From a virus, in IMG/VR virus record IMGVR_UViG_3300007770_000016, positions 1 to 55,594 of that record: DNA of 55,594 nt; one strand, 5' to 3'. A program made the position numbers and the translations under genes. Under the pieces are notes generated by a model. That model was not told where the DNA came from, ran no database searches, and saw only the letters and a list, made by a program, of their open reading frames with translations. Of this stretch, positions 26,923 to 32,963 are shown one piece after another. How positions within the stretch are numbered: position 1 is the stretch's first letter; each line of letters opens with the position of its first letter.

Positions 26923-27402
26923 GACAATTCTCCTGTGTTGGGGGTTAAAGGGCGGGGGGTAGTAATGGGTAGTCTCAGCTAACTTACTATCTACCTTCAT
27001 GTACATCTGAGCGTTATACTACCCCCCGTAGATTGTGGGGTGTGTAGGCACAAGGGCGTTGCAATCTAATCTCTCACCGACCCTACCTTACGGTACTAAG
27101 TCCTACCTCACCCCGTAGATTGTGTTACCTCTTCGATTGCGGTCGATTCACAGTGTCGAAGTTAACCAGTATAGAACCCCGTTAAGATAGATGCCCTACT
27201 AAGTGTTATATACATGATAAACCTAGTTACAACGAGCAAATGCTGACCGACTTGGGCTAAAAGGAAAGGTAACAATTAGTAGATACCCTGTACAGGCGTT
27301 GACTTATATTTCATACCGGTTTCGCCTACCAAGGTACCTACTAAATGGGGCTCCCGTCATCGGGAAGAATCGGGGAGCCCTAAGAGTGGGGGTTCTAATT
27401 AA
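26923..27402. other. 480-bp non-coding block with direct repeats and hairpins
   Basis: No convincing gene on either strand. A 14-bp direct repeat CCCCGTAGATTGTG occurs at 27024-27037 and 27111-27124. On the reverse strand TACC-GTAA-GGTA forms a GNRA-type hairpin near 27088-27099. GGGCTCCC (27348-27355) pairs with GGGAGCCC (27373-27380), with an alternative CCCG-TCAT-CGGG inside it, 22 nt behind the stop of the SSB-like gene. A reverse-strand TAGTATAAC near 27012-27020 could be a -10 for the Api92-like gene. One AGTGGGGG copy is at 27385. This may be a regulatory RNA, a leader or a replication element. Confidence 0.6.
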
Positions 27403-27927
27403 TTATCCACCTAAGAGTGTTTGAAGATACTCTGATTTGTAAGTGGATGTGCCTCGTTCAGTATACTGACATCGAACCATACATGCAACGGTAGAGTCAC
27501 CATTTAGTTTGGATTCTACCTCTTCGAATGCTGCACCTAGGTCTGTTGGCTCATAACCGAGGATGGTTTTGAGGTGACCTTTCAAGCGACTGAGTTCGAT
27601 CTTAGCACGAATTTGAGAACCCTCGTGCGTGAGAACTGATGGATCTGTTGGGATGGTCATAGGTGCACCATTCCAGATTAGTGGCTCTGTTCGATCTGGA
27701 TCTTCACAGAGTTGATAGTGGAATTGTACACTGATAGCAGGAAATTCTTGCTTGTCTGATGTCTGACGGAAGGTTCCATTTTGTACGTTCATTCCGAGTA
27801 CATAACAAGCGTGTTCACCTTTTGCTGGCCACTCTCCTAGTGATCCCATTCCTTGGTCTGCGTTTGCGGTTTCGAAATCCGATTGTAAGTTTGCGAAGAT
27901 TGCCTTCGTCTCATTTGAAATGCTCAT
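27403..27927 (-). CDS. Probable single-strand DNA-binding/recombination partner (174 aa)
   Basis: A beta-rich protein with an N-terminal helix and the core YVLGMNVQNGTFRQTSD, similar in style to DUF669-type and other phage SSB proteins that sit beside Sak4-type recombinases. It ends VACMVRCQYTERGTSTYKS then LQTLLGG. No certain family match can be made by eye. It lies 7 nt downstream of the Sak4-like gene, which supports the functional pairing. AAAGGA precedes the start. Alternatively it is an unrelated virion or metabolic protein. Confidence 0.5.
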   Translation of the reverse strand: MSISNETKAIFANLQSDFETANADQGMGSLGEWPAKGEHACYVLGMNVQNGTFRQTSDKQEFPAISVQFHYQLCEDPDRTEPLIWNGAPMTIPTDPSVLTHEGSQIRAKIELSRLKGHLKTILGYEPTDLGAAFEEVESKLNGDSTVACMVRCQYTERGTSTYKSEYLQTLLGG

Positions 27928-27934
27928 AGTAATG

Positions 27935-28831
27935 CTAATCCTTTTTCTGAGCGGTTATGTATTGTTCTTCGAATGAAGCCCACGCTGACTCCTGTGGAAG
28001 TTCAATACGGTCGGGTAATTGTACACGACATTTAGTGATTCCTGCAAGGGACTCATCGTTAATTGTCATGTAATATTTCTGTGTTTTTATGGTTTCTGTT
28101 TTCTTTGGTCCGGGTTTTCCTCCGATTCCTGGTAGTTGTACTTGTTTGGATTCTGTTACCCAATCAGATTCGAATGCTGCAACGAGTTCGAACATCGGGA
28201 AAAGTCTTTTATAGAACGAGTCGGTTATTGTGAGTTCGGGTCTGATTGTATATCGGTCATCACCTAGAGGAATCTTTGCGTTTACTAGATGACAAATATA
28301 AAAGAATCCATATCCGTTTCTACGGAGATCTAGAGAGAAGCGTAGGAGTCCATCGTATACGTCATCCCATGCTCTACGACCATCGAGTTGTTTCCAATCC
28401 TCTTTACCCATCTTCTTTGTTACATGATCTTTCATGAGTTGAATAGCGGGTCCTAAACTATCAAGGATAATTGTTTGTGGTCTTGGGCTATTAGATTCTG
28501 CCATCTTAATAAGTTGTTCTTTCTTCTTCTCTATGGCTTCCCAAGTAAGAACCATCTTATTGCCTCCTACATCCATTGGTTCACCTTGTGTGGTCACTCC
28601 GGGCCATATACATGCCTGTGGATTAGGATTAGTTGTTGAAGTTCCATCAGTATTAATGATGAATGCTTCTGGGTTTGATTGTATAAAAGATGATTTACCT
28701 GTTCCCGGCATACCTACTAGTAGTCCTAGTAACTGTCCGGGTGGATGAACCATCCTCTGTCCTGAAAAACCAAGCCCAGAAAATTTCTGAGCTCCAGTTT
28801 TACCTACTGCTATGTCCTGTGTCTGAGTCAT
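27935..28831 (-). CDS. Sak4-like RecA-fold recombination ATPase (298 aa)
   Basis: Walker A GMPGTGKSS (residues 40-48) and Walker B TIILDS (120-125) sit in a RecA-type core with a short N-terminal segment, the layout of phage Sak4 single-strand annealing ATPases. The family promotes annealing of phage DNA, usually with an SSB. The SSB-like gene follows and a RecB/Cas4-type nuclease lies just upstream in the same operon, forming a recombination module. AGGAG precedes the ATG. It could instead be a related AAA/RecA-like ATPase of unknown function. Confidence 0.7.
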   Translation of the reverse strand: MTQTQDIAVGKTGAQKFSGLGFSGQRMVHPPGQLLGLLVGMPGTGKSSFIQSNPEAFIINTDGTSTTNPNPQACIWPGVTTQGEPMDVGGNKMVLTWEAIEKKKEQLIKMAESNSPRPQTIILDSLGPAIQLMKDHVTKKMGKEDWKQLDGRRAWDDVYDGLLRFSLDLRRNGYGFFYICHLVNAKIPLGDDRYTIRPELTITDSFYKRLFPMFELVAAFESDWVTESKQVQLPGIGGKPGPKKTETIKTQKYYMTINDESLAGITKCRVQLPDRIELPQESAWASFEEQYITAQKKD

Positions 28832-28840
28832 TTGTATCTC

Positions 28841-29200
28841 CTATTCGTTGTCAAATAATACCTCATCGAGATCTTCATCTGTTGGGACGAACTGATTTTT
28901 TTTAAATGCTTCCTCCGTTGAAACAATACTTGGAGTGGGGGTTATATCTTGGAATCTGGTATTGTTAAAGTTTTCTGGGATATTCCATCTAACTACCTGT
29001 TGGGATTCTAATCCCAACTCGTCACACCACTCCTTAAATTCTCTAAGGGAAACAGTACATTCAAACGAATCACGGAATTTCTTCCATAAATCGTTTATAG
29101 ATATGTCCCCCTTATCTGCAGTTAATAAACCATATAGTTTGGGATATATAACTTGTGATAATATTTCATTTTTAAAACTTAATAATGGATTACTTGCCAT
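28841..29200 (-). CDS. Hypothetical protein in recombination operon (119 aa)
   Basis: Helical N-terminus, with a KFRDSFECTVSLREFKEWCD section (about 41-60) that could form a helix-turn-helix, and an acidic C-terminus (DEDLDEVLFDNE). Acidic tails like this occur on proteins that contact SSB or DNA enzymes. It lies between the nuclease and the Sak4-like ATPase, with AGGAG before the ATG. Function unknown. Confidence 0.5.
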   Translation of the reverse strand: MASNPLLSFKNEILSQVIYPKLYGLLTADKGDISINDLWKKFRDSFECTVSLREFKEWCDELGLESQQVVRWNIPENFNNTRFQDITPTPSIVSTEEAFKKNQFVPTDEDLDEVLFDNE

Positions 29201-29228
29201 AATAACTCCTAGTTGATAACTGCGAAGG

Positions 29229-29256
29229 ACCCCGCCCCCGCATCAGCGGGCGGGGT
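29229..29256. other. GC-rich hairpin over the nuclease stop codon
   Basis: ACCCCGCCC (29229-29237) pairs perfectly with GGGCGGGGT (29248-29256) over 9 bp across a 10-nt loop. It covers the stop codon (29243-29245) of the nuclease gene, just before the SD of the next reverse gene. No T run follows, so it is not a classical terminator. mRNA stabilisation or a processing site is possible. Confidence 0.6.
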
Positions 29257-30523
29257 ACGGAGCATCAATAATAAACTCTACGTCTTCATCTCTATCGACT
29301 TGCATAAAAGATTCTGCTTGAATAATATCGGGCCATTCTTTTGGTGGTGTCAAATAGAATGGTGTGAACGGTGACATTCTACCAAATTGTCTAAGGTGTG
29401 ATGCACTTCTAGGGAAGTTCTTTGGAATTGCTTTACAGTTTACGTATTTACTAATGAGTCTTACTCTACTGTAGTACTCATCAAGGTAATCTTCATCTTG
29501 TAATAAGGTTCCATAGGTAAGACTGTAGTTGATTGGTGGTGTCATACTCCATCTCTCTGCGAGGTGTTCGTATTCTCCTTGCCCTCTATACCAGTCCTCA
29601 CACCTACGAATATAGTTCTCGAATCGGGGTTCTCCGGAATAGTTTTTTCGAATTTCTATTTGACCTTTGCGGGGTCCTCTAGTCAATTCGTGTTCGTACT
29701 CTTCGCAGTCCCGGTCTTTCATTCCGAACTCTATTGTGGGTTTTTGTACTGCGATGTGAATCATACCCCCCACTCCTACATTTTGTGGAAGGTCGTATAT
29801 GGGTTGTAGTAAATCTGCTTCTAAAGCGAGTTTTAGAACCATCATATAGTGCTGTGTTTGAAATTCTAGTGGGCATGTTATTAGTCTTTCCTCTGGGCTT
29901 CCTGCGGTTGTTTTTGCATCTACTATAAAGATCTTATTTTGTTCTTTATGGTATAGCAGAGTGTCGAACATACCTGTAAGACTTACTTTGCCGGTCTTGC
30001 TAACTAAAGGCATGTGTAATCGGATACCTACCTCACTTCCTAAATGTTGGAAGTGATCTTGAGTTAGAAATTGATTTACGGTAGGTATCTTCTGGGGTAT
30101 TTGAAGATCCATTGCGACATCGTACCAAGCAGATGCACACATAAAATCTTTACGTTCCCTGTCCAATACCTTATCCTTAGATTCACCTTTAATCCCAATT
30201 GATTTGCAGATTTCTTTAAGTTCTTCTAATCGGTCAGATAACTCTTTGTCCATAATTTGAGTTGTGACTTCTGGTGTTTCTCTATATAGTTCCAGTTTCT
30301 TATGAAACCATGAACCACGAGATAACGCCTTTGACCAACGAAGGGCTGGCGAGAGTCCTAGCCTTCGGGATAAATAGTATTGAAAGGGGCAATGTAATAC
30401 CCCCTCATAGTCTGAAGATCGAATGGAAGGAGTCGTATCTACGTACCCGTGATACTCCATCCATCTTTGGGCATCTTGCCCGCGTCCCGTAGGGATCGGT
30501 ACGCTTTCTATTTCTGGGGGCAT
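29243..30523 (-). CDS. RecB/Cas4-type PD-(D/E)XK exonuclease (426 aa)
   Basis: The family's motifs appear in order: GSWFHKKLE (H74), SEVGIRL (E164), GMFD (D187), VDAK (D202, K204) and FQTQHY (Q222, Y226). These build the metal-dependent nuclease site of RecB-like and Cas4-like exonucleases, which resect DNA ends. Here it probably makes single strands for the Sak4-like ATPase encoded downstream. A few Cys are present (45, 106, 129), but no clear four-Cys iron-sulfur set is visible. AACACAGGAG precedes the ATG by 7 nt. The C-terminal 100 residues are Tyr/Arg-rich and less conserved in look. Confidence 0.8.
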   Translation of the reverse strand: MPPEIESVPIPTGRGQDAQRWMEYHGYVDTTPSIRSSDYEGVLHCPFQYYLSRRLGLSPALRWSKALSRGSWFHKKLELYRETPEVTTQIMDKELSDRLEELKEICKSIGIKGESKDKVLDRERKDFMCASAWYDVAMDLQIPQKIPTVNQFLTQDHFQHLGSEVGIRLHMPLVSKTGKVSLTGMFDTLLYHKEQNKIFIVDAKTTAGSPEERLITCPLEFQTQHYMMVLKLALEADLLQPIYDLPQNVGVGGMIHIAVQKPTIEFGMKDRDCEEYEHELTRGPRKGQIEIRKNYSGEPRFENYIRRCEDWYRGQGEYEHLAERWSMTPPINYSLTYGTLLQDEDYLDEYYSRVRLISKYVNCKAIPKNFPRSASHLRQFGRMSPFTPFYLTPPKEWPDIIQAESFMQVDRDEDVEFIIDAPYPAR

Positions 30524-30546
30524 AACTTTTCTCCTGTGTTAGTGAA

Positions 30547-30657
30547 CTACCCTCGAGTAATCCAATTCATTATGCGATCCTTAAGCCACATTCCACATAC
30601 AAAACTTACTCCACATGCTACGATTGTGACCCAAAAATCTGTTGATGCTAAAAACAT
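30547..30657 (-). CDS. 36-aa single-membrane-span protein
   Basis: A short frame with AAGGAA 6 nt before the ATG. The N-terminus is followed by one hydrophobic helix (FWVTIVACGVSFVCGMWL, about 8-25) and a basic end (KDRIMNWITRG). It is the fourth small membrane protein in a row on this strand, 9 nt after the previous stop. Members of such clusters are often holins, antiholins or spanins; which of these it might be cannot be told. Confidence 0.5.
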   Translation of the reverse strand: MFLASTDFWVTIVACGVSFVCGMWLKDRIMNWITRG

Positions 30658-30666
30658 ATCTGTTCC

Positions 30667-30849
30667 TTATACACTTGATACCCAAGACCATAAAGTGCGG
30701 ACTGCACCTGCGATCCAGTTTACACCTTCCCACGCAAATGGGAGTAGTGCTAGGGTAACTAATAAACTTCGGGTGATGCCTACTTTACTTAAAGTAGAAT
30801 CGACAACATCACTACCACTCCAACAACAATTACTTTTACTTTTACTCAT
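30667..30849 (-). CDS. 60-aa membrane protein
   Basis: A Ser/Lys/Cys N-terminus (about 24 residues) is followed by a hydrophobic region (about 26-50, LLVTLALLPFAWEGVNWIAGA) and a Trp-rich end. It overlaps the upstream lipoprotein gene by 8 nt. Size, single span and neighbours make it a possible holin-type protein. No family recognised. Confidence 0.5.
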   Translation of the reverse strand: MSKSKSNCCWSGSDVVDSTLSKVGITRSLLVTLALLPFAWEGVNWIAGAVRTLWSWVSSV

Positions 30850-31243
30850 TATCTAATTCCTTCTTGAGTTTGATTATACGGGCTTGACCAAGTGCCTTGA
30901 TTGCCCACAACGCTGAGATTACTCCAGATGCTACGATGATCGGGAGTGCTATAAAATGAAAGTATTCTTGTAGTAAAGTGTTCATAAAGATGAGACCTAT
31001 CCCACCAAGAATAGGCCACCATCCTTTACGTCCTGTGCTTACTACAAGTAATACTATTCCCCCTAAAATTGAAATCCCCCCTATCCCGCTAAGGATAGAG
31101 AGGTTCTCTGGGATTGCTGCGGATGCAGTATCTTTAATCGTAGACGATATTCCACCCGTCTTGGGTTTAGTACCAAAGATTAGGTCTACTGCACCACATC
31201 CAGAGAGAAGAGAGAGAGAAAGGATTGTTAAAAATTTCTTCAT
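30842..31243 (-). CDS. Membrane lipoprotein with three transmembrane helices (133 aa)
   Basis: The N-terminus MKKFLTILSLSLLSGC is a lipoprotein signal peptide with a lipobox (LSGC, Cys16). Three hydrophobic helices follow at about 48-69, 74-92 and 98-117, and a charged coiled C-terminal tail (about 118-133) ends the protein. It overlaps the upstream XhlA-like gene by 4 nt (ATGA). Envelope location is well supported by sequence. A lysis or superinfection-exclusion function is possible but not demonstrated. A lipobox suggests a host with bacterial lipoprotein processing. Confidence 0.6.
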   Translation of the reverse strand: MKKFLTILSLSLLSGCGAVDLIFGTKPKTGGISSTIKDTASAAIPENLSILSGIGGISILGGIVLLVVSTGRKGWWPILGGIGLIFMNTLLQEYFHFIALPIIVASGVISALWAIKALGQARIIKLKKELDNE

Positions 31244-31449
31244 GTGAATACTCTGAATAGTGTTGCCACTATAGCAGAGAAAATGATTGAGACGACTCCG
31301 GAAGCCATATAAATTTTGGTTTTATGTTCAACTATATGTTGATCAATTTTATTAAGACGCTTCTCTATACGGAGAAGACGCTTGTTATTTTGTTCTAATT
31401 CATTGAGTACCAGACGTTTATATTCGTCCCACCCATTATTATCACTCAT
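31240..31449 (-). CDS. XhlA/holin-like protein (69 aa)
   Basis: A coiled coil (about 15-44, NELEQNNKRLLRIEKRLNKI) is followed by a single C-terminal membrane helix (MASGVVSIIFSAIVATLF, about 48-65). This is the build of XhlA-type phage proteins, which work with holins in lysis. The start shares one base with the stop of the upstream 36-aa basic protein (TAATG). It is the best candidate for a lysis protein in the genome, although no endolysin is recognisable next to it. Confidence 0.55.
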   Translation of the reverse strand: MSDNNGWDEYKRLVLNELEQNNKRLLRIEKRLNKIDQHIVEHKTKIYMASGVVSIIFSAIVATLFRVFT

Positions 31450-31559
31450 TACGCAACCGGTTTTTTATTACGACTTCGGCTTTTTCTTCCCATTGCACCA
31501 GCCGTTCGTCTTTTTTTGGGTTGAGCAATCTTTTTATTTTTCTTTTTTTTATATGGCAT
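31449..31559 (-). CDS. 36-aa extremely basic protein
   Basis: The frame starts in a TAATG overlap with the 211-aa gene and ends in a TAATG overlap with the XhlA-like gene, so it is fixed in the operon. Sixteen of 36 residues are Lys or Arg (PYKKKKNKKIAQ; PKKRRTAGAMGRKSRSRNKK). The peptide is disordered-looking and should bind nucleic acid or acidic surfaces. It may be a DNA-condensing or small virion protein, a regulator or a membrane-active peptide. Confidence 0.55.
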   Translation of the reverse strand: MPYKKKKNKKIAQPKKRRTAGAMGRKSRSRNKKPVA

Positions 31560-32194
31560 TAACCTACAAACCTTCCGAGCAAGAGCCCATTACTAATTAA
31601 ATTTCCAGCTTTAACCCCCACTATTATTGAGGTACACCCAGATAAATACATTGATGCTCTTTGGCTCATATACCATTCATTTGTTGAGTCATACTTTAAA
31701 GCTGGTCCTTGTGTGTCCGCGTCAAAAACTATTTGACATGAAGCACATTGTTCTGTTTTTGTTTGAGTAGAAGTAGGATCTTCTCTTGCAGCATATACTG
31801 CTTCGAGGTTCTGAAGTGGAATCCACATATCAGTTGGATTATCAAAGTTAGTAGAATCTATATCTCCGGGCCATCTACGGTCTAATCCCGTGATTCCATC
31901 TTTAGTTGGAACCTTACCAAATACGTTAAGTTCTATTGTTTTATCTACTGCAGTATCTGTTATCACATAAAGTTCTAAACTTAATCCTGAAGAAGGTACA
32001 ATTACTTCAATAGAATTAGTGTTAGTGGTAGAAACTGAATTATCATAACTAGATGCTAATACATGGGGTTCATTAGATTTAGTATCATTTGTATCTAAAG
32101 CTTCATGTACCACAAAAATATTTGAGCCCCACGATGAAGCTGATGCTCCAAATGCGGGTTGATCAAAAATAAATGCGTTATTAAAAGTGGTCAT
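31559..32194 (-). CDS. Beta-rich hypothetical protein, possibly structural (211 aa)
   Basis: A Ser/Thr/Asn-rich, nearly helix-free protein with strands such as SIEVIVPSSGLSLELYVI and a C-terminal GCTSIIVGVKAG. Composition is like small capsid decoration or fibre proteins rather than enzymes, although it lies in the replication/accessory arm. GGAG precedes its ATG, it overlaps the nuclease gene by 4 nt, and its stop overlaps the basic 36-aa gene. Family not recognised. Confidence 0.5.
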   Translation of the reverse strand: MTTFNNAFIFDQPAFGASASSWGSNIFVVHEALDTNDTKSNEPHVLASSYDNSVSTTNTNSIEVIVPSSGLSLELYVITDTAVDKTIELNVFGKVPTKDGITGLDRRWPGDIDSTNFDNPTDMWIPLQNLEAVYAAREDPTSTQTKTEQCASCQIVFDADTQGPALKYDSTNEWYMSQRASMYLSGCTSIIVGVKAGNLISNGLLLGRFVG

Positions 32195-32697
32195 TGGATT
32201 GCTCCGTTAATGAGGAGTCGTGCTACCCAGTTAGCACAAGCCCTTCGATGTGAATAAGTTTTTCCGGGTAGTAGGATTAGTTCTATTTTGTACTCTCTTA
32301 GTAGTCTCATAAGACCGTCTATCGCACAGGCAGGATTCGGAACATTCTTGCATGGTTTTTCCATTTCTAGTGGAGTTCCTTCGAGCATCAATATTGGGTG
32401 CTTGCAAGCATCCTTCAGTTTGACTAGTGCTTTGATGAATCTTACACGATCCTTTTCATTGAGACAGTTCTTGGCAATCTCACGCAGACTACCCTTGCGT
32501 TCAATTATAGTGTTGCCTTCGTATCCCCGCAACAAATAGTCACCTGCTTCAAGCTTTTCTTCCACCGTATGAAGTCTTACGGTGACCATTCGTTGCTTGT
32601 GAGGGGGTTTCTTATCATCCAAGACCTTTAGATTGGTAGGGAATCTAAGGGGTTTACGCTCCCGTGTGTCTTGGATAATAGTCCACTCCTTTTTCAT
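32191..32697 (-). CDS. ERCC4-type nuclease (168 aa)
   Basis: The ERCC4/XPF nuclease pattern is visible: IIQDTRE (D10), GDYLL (D53) and TIIERKG (E66-R67-K68). The enzyme class cuts branched or flapped DNA; phage members are thought to resolve junctions or process replication forks. The basic C-terminal half (RRACANWVARLL) may help bind DNA. It overlaps the helix-turn-helix gene upstream and lies two genes downstream of the DNA polymerase, consistent with DNA processing during replication. Confidence 0.75.
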   Translation of the reverse strand: MKKEWTIIQDTRERKPLRFPTNLKVLDDKKPPHKQRMVTVRLHTVEEKLEAGDYLLRGYEGNTIIERKGSLREIAKNCLNEKDRVRFIKALVKLKDACKHPILMLEGTPLEMEKPCKNVPNPACAIDGLMRLLREYKIELILLPGKTYSHRRACANWVARLLINGAIQ

Positions 32698-32963
32698 TTT
32701 TTATTTGATTTCTCGACTATATTTTCTACAATTTTTGGTGAAAGTTTAAAAATAGCACCTATATCTTTAGGAGAGAATCCTGAATTTACCAGTCTTAAAA
32801 TCCTTTTTTCTTTAGGACCCCCACTCTTTATAGGTGCATTGTAAGGAAGATTATTTTTCTTTGCGAAATGGTAGAGATTTTTAGCCTCCATACCTATTTC
32901 ATCTGCTACTTGTTTAACACTATATCCTTCAAGGAGTAGTTCAGTTACTTTCTTTTTATTCAT
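32694..32963 (-). CDS. Double helix-turn-helix DNA-binding protein (89 aa)
   Basis: Two HTH-like units are visible: EGYSVKQVADEIGMEAKNLY (about 12-31) and SGFSPKDIGAIFKLSPKIVE (about 61-80). Each has the helix-turn-recognition-helix spacing of resolvase/sigma-type domains. Basic residues flank both. It overlaps the polymerase gene (ATGA) and the nuclease gene, so it is co-translated with replication enzymes. It could be a transcription regulator or a DNA-targeting partner of the nuclease. Confidence 0.6.
   Translation of the reverse strand: MNKKKVTELLLEGYSVKQVADEIGMEAKNLYHFAKKNNLPYNAPIKSGGPKEKRILRLVNSGFSPKDIGAIFKLSPKIVENIVEKSNKK

Noticed and set aside
27348-27380. GGGCTCCC/GGGAGCCC hairpin as a terminator for the SSB-like gene
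   Set aside because: No T run on the reverse strand, so it is recorded as a structured element, not as a terminator.
30449-30856. Forward 135-aa frame opposite the small membrane genes
   Set aside because: Low-complexity Leu end, no SD, and it lies against four coupled reverse genes with good starts.
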